From Actinokineospora terrae (GTDB taxonomy: Bacteria; Actinomycetota; Actinomycetes; Mycobacteriales; Pseudonocardiaceae), in assembly GCF_900111175.1 (NCBI RefSeq), contig NZ_FOGI01000019.1, forward strand, positions 13,003-74,370: a stretch of DNA of 61,368 nt, in the 5' to 3' direction. Each line of letters opens with the position of its first letter. Within the stretch, counting starts at the first letter, position 1. The notes under the pieces were generated by a model, which saw nothing but the letters and a program-made list of their open reading frames with translations, did not search any database and had not been told where the DNA came from. Shown piece after piece: positions 50,672-59,318 of the stretch. Position numbers and translations under genes: made by a program.

Positions 50672-50896
50672 TGTGGACAACCTGGGGATGAACCGGGTGA
50701 GCTGCGCATAGCTACCCGGCAGGGTGTGGACAACCTGTGCACAAGTCTCTGGCTTGTTGGAGAAACCCCTGGTCAAAGCCTGTGCACAACTTGTGGAGAA
50801 GGTCGCCTGGCTGTTCCCCGGCGTGTCGCGCCGCCGCCGGTTTTCGGCGTGTCGCGTGACCGTTAGCTCGGTGGGGTGACCACAACCTGTGGACAA
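50672..50896 (-). promoter_or_regulatory. Cluster of six same-orientation DnaA boxes upstream of dnaB
   Basis: On the plus strand, tgtggacaa (exact TTGTCCACA complement) occurs at 50672-50680, 50725-50733 and 50888-50896. One-mismatch copies are tgtgcacaa at 50736-50744 and 50781-50789 and tgtggagaa at 50792-50800. All face the same way. Two pairs (50725/50736 and 50781/50792) are spaced by exactly 11 bp, about one helical turn. Confidence 0.8.
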
Positions 50897-50909
50897 CTGC
50901 GCACACGCA

Positions 50910-50946
50910 GATCCGCCCCACTCAGAGTGACCGAGCGGGGCGGATC
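50910..50946 (-). terminator. Terminator after rplI
   Basis: A 10-bp stem (gatccgcccc / ggggcggatc) with a 17-nt loop begins 12 bp beyond the rplI stop codon and should end the rpsF-ssb-rpsR-rplI transcript. Confidence 0.75.
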
Positions 50947-50958
50947 AGCGGTGGTCGA

Positions 50959-51414
50959 TCAGTTCGCGGCGGCGACGTTGACCGTGAACGCGGCGGTGAC
51001 GTCCGGGTGCAGCCGGACGCTGACCGAGTGCTTGCCGACGGTCTTGATGTGACCGGCGACCTCGACGGCGCGCTTGTCCAGCACGGGGCCACCGGCGGCC
51101 TTGACCGCGGCGACGATGTCCGAGGTGGTGATCGAGCCGAACAGCTTGCCCGACCCCGAGGCGGCCTTGGCCTTGAGCGGGACGCTGCCCAGCGCGGACA
51201 GCGCGGCCTTGACCTCCTTGGCGTGGTCGAGGTTGCGGATCCGGCTGGCCTCCTGCGCCCGGCGGATGACCTGGACCTGCTTCTCGGCGCCCTTGGTCGC
51301 CAGGATGGCGAAGCCGCGCGGCAGCAGGTAGTTGCGGCCGTAGCCGTCCTTGACCTCGACGAGGTCACCAGGGCCGCCCAGGCCGCTGACGTCGGTGGTG
51401 AGGATGAGCTTCAT
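50959..51414 (-). CDS. rplI: 50S ribosomal protein L9
   Basis: The 151-residue protein has the L9 N-terminal domain (MKLILTTDVSGLGGPGDLVEVKDGYGRNYLLPRGFA over residues 1-36), the long connecting helix with KQVQVIRRAQEA, and a C-terminal domain. It binds 23S rRNA at the L1 stalk base. It is the last gene of the rpsF-ssb-rpsR-rplI operon, 16 bp after rpsR. Confidence 0.97.
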   Translation of the reverse strand: MKLILTTDVSGLGGPGDLVEVKDGYGRNYLLPRGFAILATKGAEKQVQVIRRAQEASRIRNLDHAKEVKAALSALGSVPLKAKAASGSGKLFGSITTSDIVAAVKAAGGPVLDKRAVEVAGHIKTVGKHSVSVRLHPDVTAAFTVNVAAAN

Positions 51415-51430
51415 GATCGTCCCCTCCTGA

Positions 51431-51679
51431 TCAGCGGGCGGTCGAGGTGTACGGGAGCAGAGCGACCTCGCGGGCGTTCTTGACCGCGATGGCGACGTCG
51501 CGCTGGTGCTGGCTGCAGTTGCCGGTCACCCGACGCGCGCGGATCTTCCCGCGGTCGGAGATGTACTTGCGCAGCAGCGTCGTGTCCTTGTAGTCAATGT
51601 TGACCGGGCGGTCCTTCTTGACGTCCTTGCAGAAGACGCAGACCTTCTTCTTCGGCTTGCGGATGGGTGGCTTGGCCAC
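51431..51679 (-). CDS. rpsR: 30S ribosomal protein S18
   Basis: The 82-residue protein has the S18 core DYKDTTLLRKYISDRGKIRARRVTG. It keeps cysteines in VCVFCKD and NCSQHQRD, the zinc-binding (C+) form; many actinobacteria have a second, zinc-free copy elsewhere. S18 pairs with S6 in the 30S platform. It lies 60 bp after ssb. Confidence 0.96.
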   Translation of the reverse strand: MAKPPIRKPKKKVCVFCKDVKKDRPVNIDYKDTTLLRKYISDRGKIRARRVTGNCSQHQRDVAIAVKNAREVALLPYTSTAR

Positions 51680-51739
51680 GGTGAAACTCCTGAGTGGTTA
51701 TGTCGAGACAAGCGTCTGGGTGTGGGTGCGTGACCCGGG

Positions 51740-52270
51740 TCAGAACGGCGGTTCGTCGTTGAAGCCGCCGCCGCCACCAGCGGGCGGTGCGGAGCCCCAC
51801 GGGTCGTCGGGGGGTGCGGACGGGCCGTTGTAGCCACCGCCGCCACCACCACCGCTGCCGCGACCGCCGCCACCGAATCCGCCGCCACCTTCGCCGCCGG
51901 TACCCCGGCTGACCTTGTTGACCTTCGCGGTGGCGTAGCGCAGCGAGGGGCCGACCTCGTCGACCTCAAGCTCCATGACGGTGCGCTTCTCGCCCTCGCG
52001 GGTCTCGAAGGAACGCTGCTTGAGCCGCCCGGTCACCAGCACCCGCGCGCCCCTGGTCAGCGATTCGGCCACGTTCTCCGCGGCCTGCCGCCAGATGTTG
52101 CAGCGCAGGAACAGCGCCTCCCCGTCCTTCCACTCGCCGGACTGGCGGTCGAAGGTGCGCGGGGTGGACGCCACGGTGAAGCTCGCGACAGCGGCGCCGG
52201 AGGGGGTGAACCGCAGCTCCGGGTCCGCCGTCAGGTTGCCGACGACCGTGATGATCGTGTCCCCTGCCAT
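51740..52270 (-). CDS. ssb: Single-stranded DNA-binding protein
   Basis: The 176-residue protein has an OB-fold (about 1-110: TIITVVGNLTADPELRFTPSGAAVASFTVA), a Gly-rich linker and the acidic interaction tip FNDEPPF at the C-terminus. It coats ssDNA and recruits repair and replication partners. The ATG lies 2 bp after the rpsF stop, without its own ribosome site, so translation is probably coupled to rpsF. Confidence 0.97.
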   Translation of the reverse strand: MAGDTIITVVGNLTADPELRFTPSGAAVASFTVASTPRTFDRQSGEWKDGEALFLRCNIWRQAAENVAESLTRGARVLVTGRLKQRSFETREGEKRTVMELEVDEVGPSLRYATAKVNKVSRGTGGEGGGGFGGGGRGSGGGGGGGYNGPSAPPDDPWGSAPPAGGGGGFNDEPPF

Positions 52271-52272
52271 GG

Positions 52273-52563
52273 TCAGGCCGTCTCGCGCCGCATGACCTTG
52301 GTGCGCAGGACGGACTCCTGCAGGGAGAGCTGGCGGTCGAGTTCCTTGACCGCGTCCGGCTCGGCGTTCACGTCGAGCACCGCGTAGATGCCCTCGGCGT
52401 GCTTCTTGATCTCGAACGACAACCGGCGCTTGCCCCAGATGTCGACCTTCTCGACGTTCCCGCCCGAAGTGCGGATGACGTTGAGGAACGTTTCCAGCGA
52501 CGGCGCAACGGTGCGCTCGTCCAGGGTGGGGTCGAGGATGACCATAACCTCGTAATGACGCAT
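52273..52563 (-). CDS. rpsF: 30S ribosomal protein S6
   Basis: The 96-residue protein has the S6 sequence MRHYEVMVILDPTLDERTVAPSLETFLNVIR (residues 1-31) and GKRRLSFEIKKHAEGIYAVLD. It binds S18 in the 30S platform. The ATG at 52563 is favoured over a GTG three codons upstream because GGAGGTGAG is correctly spaced for it. It is first in the rpsF-ssb-rpsR-rplI operon. Confidence 0.97.
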   Translation of the reverse strand: MRHYEVMVILDPTLDERTVAPSLETFLNVIRTSGGNVEKVDIWGKRRLSFEIKKHAEGIYAVLDVNAEPDAVKELDRQLSLQESVLRTKVMRRETA

Positions 52564-52712
52564 GAAGACCACTCACCTCCTGTGGACTCGGCGGCCGCGG
52601 ACGTTCCGCGGCAGGAGGGTCTCGCCGACGGAGCGTAACAGTCGCCGCTCGCGCCCCGTGCGGCACCCAGCCGGTGACCAGTGCAGCACCGACCACCGAC
52701 AACGCAGAGTGG

Positions 52713-53717
52713 TCAGGCGGGGGTGCGGCGCAGCACCCAGGTCCGGACCAGGGCGGCGGTGACCCCGGAGAGCGCGAACACGGCGAGGAGCACCGGCAGC
52801 GCGATGCCGCGGCCGAAGGGGGCGTCGAGCGCCTCCGCGTGCCCGGCCGCCTGGACGCCGTCGGCGTCACCGGTGCCGAGGATGCCGAACTGGGGCGAGT
52901 AGCCCGGGACCGCGCCGCCGTAGCGCACGCCTGGCGACGGTGCGAAGAGCCCGGCCTGGGCGTACGGGATGCCCGAGTAGTCGGTCATCGGCGAGCGGCC
53001 GAAGGTGAAGCCGGAGCGGTAGAGCGGCAGGCCGCCGGGGGTGGTGCCGCCGATGACGGAGGTGTTCGGACCGGGAGTGCCCGGTCCGCCGGTGCCGGGG
53101 GTCTGCGGGTTGCCGCCGGTGCCCGGGGGCTTGGTGGTGCCGGGCTTGGTCGGCACGCCGGGCAAGCCGGGGACGACCTGCGGGAGGGCGGCGGCGCCCT
53201 TCTCGACCACGCCCGCGACGGCACCGGCGCCGTCCTGGACCGGGGCGGTCACGGCGTTGACCACGGTGACGGTGATCGAGCAGCCCGCGGTCAGCGCGCC
53301 TTGGATGCCGGAGACGATCCCGCCGAGCGCCGTCCCGATCAGCGGGACCTTGGCGATGGCCTCCTGGATCTTGGGCACGGCGGCCGCGGCGATGGTGCTG
53401 CCCGGGATGGTGGTGTTGGCTGCCGGGATGGCGCCGATGGGGATGTTGCCCATGGAGGTCACCGCGCCGCGCACGCCGGTGGCCAGGGTCGGGCCGAGCA
53501 GCGGGACGGCGTTGACCACGCGCAGCACCGGGTCGAGCACGGCGGCGGGGCTCAGCGAGATCGGCGTGCCGGGGGCGCCCTGGATCGTGGTCGCGCAACT
53601 GCCCACCACGATGGGCGGCGCCGCGGCGGCCGTGCCGCTGCCCGCGAGCAGGCCGGTGGCGGTGCCGCTGAGGACCAGCACCAACCCGGCCGCGTAAGTC
53701 TTGCCACGCCGTAGCAT
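52713..53717 (-). CDS. Secreted, C-terminally anchored Pro/Gly-rich protein
   Basis: The 334-residue product has a signal peptide (residues 1-37, ending GTAAAAPP), an alanine/valine-rich hydrophobic region (about 50-180) with a cysteine pair, a Pro/Gly/Thr-rich spacer (about 195-240), and a C-terminal transmembrane helix (LPVLLAVFALSGVTAALVRTWV) before a short basic tail. GGAGGATC precedes the ATG. It lies upstream of rpsF but 149 bp apart. No family was recognised. Confidence 0.72.
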   Translation of the reverse strand: MLRRGKTYAAGLVLVLSGTATGLLAGSGTAAAAPPIVVGSCATTIQGAPGTPISLSPAAVLDPVLRVVNAVPLLGPTLATGVRGAVTSMGNIPIGAIPAANTTIPGSTIAAAAVPKIQEAIAKVPLIGTALGGIVSGIQGALTAGCSITVTVVNAVTAPVQDGAGAVAGVVEKGAAALPQVVPGLPGVPTKPGTTKPPGTGGNPQTPGTGGPGTPGPNTSVIGGTTPGGLPLYRSGFTFGRSPMTDYSGIPYAQAGLFAPSPGVRYGGAVPGYSPQFGILGTGDADGVQAAGHAEALDAPFGRGIALPVLLAVFALSGVTAALVRTWVLRRTPA

Positions 53718-53923
53718 GAAGATCCTCCGGATACCGGCGAGTAGCTTCACTGGGAGACAACGACTGTAACCCGACATGGTGACGTCCACGGGACAGGTTT
53801 CCCCGAAAGTGCTTCGCGTTAGCCCGGTTGGAGCAAGCGACCCCGGTGGAGGCCCACGTGGGCGTGGAGTGACCGACCACCGAGGGGTCCCACGGTCGGA
53901 GGTGGCGACTACCCTTTCCGGCC

Positions 53924-54694
53924 ATGAGCATCGGTGCCCACGTCCGCGATGACGACCCGCTCGACGCAGCCCGCGAACGCGGCGCCGACGTGGTGCAGTT
54001 CTTCCTCGCCGACCCGCAGGACTGGAAGGCGCCGAAGCCGCACCCGAGGGCCGACGAGCTGCTCGCGACCGAGGTCGAGGTCTTCGTGCACTCGCCCTAC
54101 GTGGTCAACCTGGCCTCGACCAACAACCGGATCCGGATCCCGTCGCGCAAGCTGATCACCCAGCACGCCGACGCCGCGGCCAAGGTCGGCGCCAAGGGCC
54201 TGGTCGTGCACGGCGGGCACGTCAACAAGGGCGAGGACCCGCAGGTCGGCATCGACAACTGGCGCAAGTTCTTCGAGCGCCAGCACGCCGAGGGCGGGTT
54301 CGGGGTGCCGATCCTGATCGAGAACACCGCGGGCGGCGACAACGCGATGGCCCGCCGGTTCGACATGCTGGCCCGGCTCTGGGACGCGGTCGCCGAGTTC
54401 GGCGCCGGCTTCTGCCTGGACACCTGCCACGCGTTCGCCGCAGGCGAGGACTTGGTCGGCATCGTGGAGCGGGTCAAGGCGATCACCGGTCGGGTCGACC
54501 TGGTGCACCTCAACAGCTCCCGCGACGAGTTCGGCTCCGCGCGCGACCGGCACGACAACATCGCCACCGGCACCATCGACGCCGACCAGCTGGTCGCCGT
54601 GGTCGCCGCCGCGGGCGCGCCGGTCGTGGTCGAGACCCCGGCCGACGGCCAAGCCGCGGATATCGCGTTCCTGCGTGAGGCGCTCGGACGGTGA
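53924..54694 (+). CDS. nfo: Endonuclease IV (AP endonuclease family 2)
   Basis: The 256-residue TIM-barrel enzyme has the zinc-ligand motifs FVHSPYVVNLAS, LVVHGGHVNKG, LIENTAGGDNAMARR, FCLDTCHAFAAG and DLVHLNSSRDEFGSARDRHDNI. These are the family's signatures. It cleaves abasic sites in base-excision repair. The gap 53718-53923 upstream should contain its promoter. It overlaps the next gene by 4 bp (GTGA). Confidence 0.93.
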   Translation: MSIGAHVRDDDPLDAARERGADVVQFFLADPQDWKAPKPHPRADELLATEVEVFVHSPYVVNLASTNNRIRIPSRKLITQHADAAAKVGAKGLVVHGGHVNKGEDPQVGIDNWRKFFERQHAEGGFGVPILIENTAGGDNAMARRFDMLARLWDAVAEFGAGFCLDTCHAFAAGEDLVGIVERVKAITGRVDLVHLNSSRDEFGSARDRHDNIATGTIDADQLVAVVAAAGAPVVVETPADGQAADIAFLREALGR

Positions 54695-56112
54695 GCACAG
54701 TGCCCGCCGGCGTCACCGCCGCCGCACCGGCAGGCGAGCCGGAGGGCACCCCGGCTCGGCTGGGGGGCGCCGCCAGGCTCGGCCGCGGCGCGCTCGCGGT
54801 CGTCGTGCTGCTGTGCGGGCTCACGCTGCTGCTCGGGTTCGCCAACAAGGACCGCTGCACCGGCCCGCAGTTCGACACCTGGGGCCGCAGCCAGCCCGGG
54901 TTCGACGAGCGCAAGTACGCCGACGTCTGCTACTCCGACATCCAGTACCTGTGGATCGGCCGCGACATCGATCGGCACGTGTTCCCGTACGTGCACGGCA
55001 GGATCACCGCGGACGGCGCGCTGGAGGGCGGCACCGTCGAGTACCCGGTGCTGACCGGCCTGCTGATCTGGGCGGGCGCGCTGTTCGCGCACACCGACGC
55101 CGAGTTCCTGCTGGCCTCCGCGCTGATCATGGCCCCGTTCGGGCTGGTGACCGCGTGGCTGCTCGGCAGGCTGTCCCGGTGGCGCGCGTTGATCTGGGTG
55201 CTGTCGCCACCGCTGGTGATGTACGCGTTCCACAACTGGGAGCTCCCGGTCGTGGCCTGCGCTGTCGCCGCCGTCTACGTCGTGCACCGCGGGTGGGGTA
55301 AGCGCGGTGTGGCGCGGCCGTTGGTGCAAAGAGCCACGGTGAGCGCTGTCTTCCTCGGTCTCGGCTTCGCGTTCAAGATCTACCCGGCGATCTTCGTGCT
55401 GCCGCTGATGCTCTACGTGCTGACCGGCGGCCGCGAGGGCCGTGAACTGCCCCCGGGCAAGAGCCGCGATGTCGTGGGCATGATCCGCGTGGCGCTGGTG
55501 GCGATGGGCACGGCGATCGCGGTGAACCTGCCGTTCGCGCTGATCGGACCGGACGGCTGGCTCGCCTCGTTCGTCTTCCAGGGGCAGCGCAAGGCCGACA
55601 TCACCGCGAACTCGATCTGGTTCTGGGCGCTGCGCCCCGACTCGGACCCGCAGAACACCGCCGTGCACGACTACATCACCGTCGTGTCGCTGGTGCTGGT
55701 GTTCGCCTCGTTCGCGGTGGCCTGCATCATCGGCTGGCTCCGCTTCCAGCGCGAGGGCACCTACCCGTGGATCGCGGTGTCGGCGGCCATGCTGTGCGGG
55801 TTCCTGCTGCTGCACAAGGTCCACTCGCCGCAGTACACGCTGTGGCTGGTCCCGATGTTCGTGCTGCTGAACCTGCGCTGGGGCTGGATCGCCGCGTACT
55901 GCGTCGCCGACCTGGCGATGGGGATCGGGATCTTCCTCTGGTTCGCCCAGATCGCGGCCAAGCAGCCCTCCGGCATCTACGAGGGCTTCGCGGCGCAGGC
56001 GGTGATGATCGGCGTCTGGGGTCGCGCGGCCCTGCTGGTCGGCATGTTCGTCGCGTTCCTCAGCGCCAAGGACACCGTCGACCCCGCACCGGACCGGCTC
56101 GTCCGGGTATGA
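54691..56112 (+). CDS. Polytopic membrane protein, GT87-like mannosyltransferase family
   Basis: The 473-residue protein has about ten transmembrane helices. The first luminal loop (about 52-110) contains a conserved acidic segment (CYSDIQYLWIGRDIDRH) of the type used by polyprenyl-phosphate-dependent glycosyltransferases (GT-C fold, GT87). A homologue lies near rpsF in mycobacteria and streptomycetes. The donor and acceptor are unknown. It overlaps nfo and the DUF3052 gene by 4 bp each. Confidence 0.8.
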   Translation: MSTVPAGVTAAAPAGEPEGTPARLGGAARLGRGALAVVVLLCGLTLLLGFANKDRCTGPQFDTWGRSQPGFDERKYADVCYSDIQYLWIGRDIDRHVFPYVHGRITADGALEGGTVEYPVLTGLLIWAGALFAHTDAEFLLASALIMAPFGLVTAWLLGRLSRWRALIWVLSPPLVMYAFHNWELPVVACAVAAVYVVHRGWGKRGVARPLVQRATVSAVFLGLGFAFKIYPAIFVLPLMLYVLTGGREGRELPPGKSRDVVGMIRVALVAMGTAIAVNLPFALIGPDGWLASFVFQGQRKADITANSIWFWALRPDSDPQNTAVHDYITVVSLVLVFASFAVACIIGWLRFQREGTYPWIAVSAAMLCGFLLLHKVHSPQYTLWLVPMFVLLNLRWGWIAAYCVADLAMGIGIFLWFAQIAAKQPSGIYEGFAAQAVMIGVWGRAALLVGMFVAFLSAKDTVDPAPDRLVRV

Positions 56113-56498
56113 CCGCCGGGTACTCGGGCAAGCCGCTCGCCGCGAAGCTGGGCGTGAAGGAGCAGTCCCGGGTGCTGGTCACCGGCGCGCCCGCGGGGTT
56201 CGACCTCGGCGCCCCGCACCACACCCGGCCAGGCCGGGAGCCCTACGACGTCGTGCTGCTGTTCTGCCCGTGGACCGCCGACCTGGTCCGCGGGTGGGAG
56301 CCGTCGGTGTCGCGGCTCAAGGTCGACGGCGCGCTGTGGGTCGCCTGGCAGAAGAAGGCCGCGAAGGTGCCGACCGACCTCGACGAGAACGGCGTGCGGG
56401 GCTACGCCCTCGACCACGGCCTGGTCGACGTGAAGGTGTGCGCGGTCGACGCGGTGTGGTCGGGGCTGAAGCTGGTCCGCAGGCTCGTCGACCGCTAG
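56109..56498 (+). CDS. DUF3052 family protein
   Basis: The 129-residue protein has features of the DUF3052 family: GYSGKPLAAKLGVKEQSRVLV near the start, then LFCPWTADLVRGW and LWVAWQKKAAKVPTDLDEN. It has no membrane helix and its function is unknown. It overlaps the upstream gene by 4 bp (ATGA) and the stop of the convergent rarD gene by 4 bp. Confidence 0.85.
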   Translation: MTAGYSGKPLAAKLGVKEQSRVLVTGAPAGFDLGAPHHTRPGREPYDVVLLFCPWTADLVRGWEPSVSRLKVDGALWVAWQKKAAKVPTDLDENGVRGYALDHGLVDVKVCAVDAVWSGLKLVRRLVDR

Positions 56499-57403
56499 AC
56501 CAGTTCGGGCGTCGGCTCGGCCACCCGGCGCGCGCCGAGGCGGCGGCGGGCGACCAGCGACTCGGCGGTGATGATGACCAGGGCCAGCCAGACCAGGCCG
56601 AAGCCGACCCAGCGCGCGGTGGTCATCCGCTCGTGGAAGATCAGCAGGCCGATGCCGAACTGGATGATCGGCACGAAGTACTGCAGCAGGCCCATGGTGG
56701 TCATCGGCACCCTGGTCGCCGCGGCGCCGAACAGCAGCAGCGGGATGGCGGTGATCAGGCCGGTGCCCGCGAGCAGCACGGCGTTGAGCCAGCCCGCGTG
56801 GCCGAACGTCCCGCCGCCGCCCGCGTGCGTGAACACCAGGTACCCGAAGGCGAGCGGGGCGAGGATCGCGGTCTCCAGCGCCAGGCCCTCGGTGGAGCCG
56901 ACGTCGGCCTTCTTCTTCATCAGGCCGTAGGTGCCGAAGGAGAACGCCAGCGTCAGCGCGATCCACGGCAGGCGGCCGTAGTCGAAGGTCAGCTCGACGA
57001 CCGCGCCGAACGCGACCGCGAGGCCGATCCACTGCGCGGGCCGCAGCCGCTCCCCCATGAACACGACGCCCAGGGCGATGGTCACCAACGGGTTGATGAA
57101 GTAGCCGAGCGCGGTCTCCACAACCTGGTTGCTGTTGACGCCGTAGATGTACATGCCCCAGTTCAGGCCGATGGTGACGGCGCCGACGCAGATGTAGAGC
57201 AGCTTCCTGCCGTTGATCGCGCGCAGGTGCTTCCACCGCCTGCCGACCAGCACGATCGCCGCGACGACCACCAGCGACCAGCAGATCCGGTGCGCCAGGA
57301 TCTCCACCGGTCCGGCCGGGGCGAGCAGCGGCCAGTAGAGCGGGAAGAACCCCCAGGCCAGGTAGGCGAGGAAACCGAGCCAGAACCCCTGCCGACTCGC
57401 CAT
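56495..57403 (-). CDS. rarD: EamA family transporter RarD
   Basis: The 302-residue protein has ten transmembrane helices in two EamA halves, with the RarD opening GFWLGFLAYLAWGFFPLYWPLL, the IYGVNSNQVVETALGYFINPLV motif, and GLLQYFVPIIQFGIGLLIFHERM. Family members are putative permeases. The physiological substrate is not established. The ATG at 57403 is the first of the frame. Confidence 0.92.
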   Translation of the reverse strand: MASRQGFWLGFLAYLAWGFFPLYWPLLAPAGPVEILAHRICWSLVVVAAIVLVGRRWKHLRAINGRKLLYICVGAVTIGLNWGMYIYGVNSNQVVETALGYFINPLVTIALGVVFMGERLRPAQWIGLAVAFGAVVELTFDYGRLPWIALTLAFSFGTYGLMKKKADVGSTEGLALETAILAPLAFGYLVFTHAGGGGTFGHAGWLNAVLLAGTGLITAIPLLLFGAAATRVPMTTMGLLQYFVPIIQFGIGLLIFHERMTTARWVGFGLVWLALVIITAESLVARRRLGARRVAEPTPELV

Positions 57404-57460
57404 GATCCTCCGATCATCCCACCTATTGGACCTGGTTGACAGTCTTACACCCGCAGCCTG

Positions 57461-58363
57461 CTACGCCAAACGGGTATTGCGGTAGCGGCCGGGTGGCGAT
57501 CCGGTGGCACGTCGGAACGCGGTGCTGAACGCGAACTCGCTGCCGTACCCGACCTGGGCCGCGACCTGCGCGACCGACAGGTCCGGCTGCTCCAGAAGCA
57601 GCGCGGTGGCCAGGTCCATCCGCCAGCGGGTGAGGTGCGCGCCCGGCCCCTCGCCGACCAGCTCGCGGAAGCGCGGCGCGAACGCGGCCCGGCTCATCCC
57701 GGCGACCTTGGCCAGCCCGGCGACCGTCCACTGCCGCGCGGGCTCGCCGTACACCGCTGCCAGCGCCAGCCCGATCCGCGCGTCCGCCAACGCGGCCCGC
57801 CACGAGCCCGACTCGGCCGGGCGAGCCAGCTCGGCGCGGATGACCTGCAACAACACCAGCTCGACCAACCGGGCGGCGACCACCTCCGTCGCCGGTCGGC
57901 GCTCCCGGATCTCGTCGCGCAGCGCGTCGAGGAGAGCTGCTAGGTGGGGCAAGCCGGTCGGTAGGTGTACCAGCGGCGGTAGGGCTCGCAGCAGCAGCGA
58001 CCTGGCCGCACCCTCGACGGTCAACTCCGCGCACAGCAGCACCGTCCGCGGCCCATCGCCACCGTGGCGGCGGAACACCGAGAGCCCCTCCCCCGCGGGC
58101 CACTCCGGTTCGTCGACCAGCTCGGCGCCCCGGTCGTTGCGCAGCGTGTGCCTGCCGCTGTGCAGGGCGACGAGGTCCCCGACGCCGATGGGCACGTCGT
58201 CAACCCACAGGTCCCCGTCGAGCACCAGGTGCAGCGACACGGTGTCGCGCTCGGCCAGCCGCACCCCCCACGGCGCGCCCATCTCGACCCGCCCGAACCG
58301 GGCGACACCGATGCGCACCCGCCGCAGCAGCGCGGCCAGCACGTCCCCTGGACCGTCTCGCAT
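57461..58363 (-). CDS. AraC-family transcriptional regulator with cupin domain
   Basis: The 300-residue protein has an N-terminal cupin/AraC-binding domain (about 20-150, SLHLVLDGDLWVDDVPIGVGDLVALHSGRH) and a C-terminal double HTH (VAGLAKVAGMSRAAFAPRFREL; VAQVAAQVGYGSEFAFSTAFRRATGSPPGRYR). The ATG at 58363 is one of three candidate starts. It is divergent from the epimerase gene (78-bp gap), which it probably controls. Confidence 0.9.
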   Translation of the reverse strand: MRDGPGDVLAALLRRVRIGVARFGRVEMGAPWGVRLAERDTVSLHLVLDGDLWVDDVPIGVGDLVALHSGRHTLRNDRGAELVDEPEWPAGEGLSVFRRHGGDGPRTVLLCAELTVEGAARSLLLRALPPLVHLPTGLPHLAALLDALRDEIRERRPATEVVAARLVELVLLQVIRAELARPAESGSWRAALADARIGLALAAVYGEPARQWTVAGLAKVAGMSRAAFAPRFRELVGEGPGAHLTRWRMDLATALLLEQPDLSVAQVAAQVGYGSEFAFSTAFRRATGSPPGRYRNTRLA

Positions 58364-58441
58364 GAACTCTGGACCCCCACGCATTCCCGCCACCCGCACC
58401 GGATTCCTACCTTTGGTCTACCAGCAGAACGGGAGACCACA

Positions 58442-59287
58442 GTGGACATCTTCGTCACCGGGGCGAGCGGTTACATCGGTTCCGCGCTCACCAGGACCCT
58501 CATCGCCCGCGGCCACCGGGTCCGCGGCCTCGCCCGCAGCGCCGCGGCCGAGGCGGTGGTCCGCGGTCACGGCGCCGAACCGGTCCGCGCAGCGCTGACC
58601 GATGTCGACGTCCTGGCCCGAGCGGCGGCGGACGTCGACGCGGTGGTGCACACGGCGGCCACCGAGACCGCGGACCGCGCGGACGTCGACCGGGCCGCGG
58701 TGACCGCCATGCTCGACGCCAAGCCTGGCGCGTTCATCACGACCACCGGCGCGCCGCGGGCTCGGTCCTCGCGGACGCCGGTCGCCGAGGACGACACGGC
58801 TCCCGTCGAGGGTCCGCTCGCGTGGTTGGCCGAGGCTGAGGCGCGCGTGCTCGAATCCGGTTCGCGCGGTGCGGTAGTCCGGCCGCCGATGGTCTACGGC
58901 GACGGCGGCGGGCCGGTGTCACGCCTCGTGGCCCAGGCCGCGGCCGACGGCGTTGCCCGCCACATCGGCGACGGCGCCAACCGCTGGTCCACTGTGCACG
59001 TCCGCGACCTCGCACTCGCCTACGCACTGCTCCTGGAAACCGAGGCCACCGGCGTCTTCCACGTCTCGGACGGGCACGAGTCCATGGCCGACCTGATGAC
59101 CGCGATCGGGGCCAGGGCAGGCGTCCCGGTCGCGTCGTGGTCCCTCGACGAGGCACTGGCCACCCACGGCTGGGGCGCGGGCTTCCTCGCCGCCGACGCG
59201 GTCCTCGACGCGTCCCGGATCACCGCGCTCGGGTGGACCCCCGCGGTCGGCCTCGGCATCCCGCGCGACCTGCTGTCCACGAGCTGA
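58442..59287 (+). CDS. NAD(P)-dependent epimerase/dehydratase (SDR family)
   Basis: The 281-residue protein has an N-terminal Rossmann motif TGASGYIGSALTRTLIARGH and the extended-SDR shape, but the usual YxxxK catalytic pair is not obvious (VVRPPMVYGDGGGP follows). It belongs to the atypical SDR branch near NmrA/epimerases. GGGAGA precedes the GTG. The substrate is unknown; the divergent AraC regulator suggests inducible control. Confidence 0.87.
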   Translation: MDIFVTGASGYIGSALTRTLIARGHRVRGLARSAAAEAVVRGHGAEPVRAALTDVDVLARAAADVDAVVHTAATETADRADVDRAAVTAMLDAKPGAFITTTGAPRARSSRTPVAEDDTAPVEGPLAWLAEAEARVLESGSRGAVVRPPMVYGDGGGPVSRLVAQAAADGVARHIGDGANRWSTVHVRDLALAYALLLETEATGVFHVSDGHESMADLMTAIGARAGVPVASWSLDEALATHGWGAGFLAADAVLDASRITALGWTPAVGLGIPRDLLSTS

Positions 59288-59318
59288 GCGGCGCGGCGGG
59301 ACCTGGCAGGATCCACGC

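Larger units (their letters stand above)
50524..50958. other. dnaB-rplI intergenic region with DnaA-box cluster
   Basis: This 435-bp region carries no gene that I can support. It holds six DnaA-box-like sites (50672-50896), the rplI terminator (50910-50946) and presumably a dnaB promoter. It is one of the longest gene-free stretches in the window. Confidence 0.85.
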
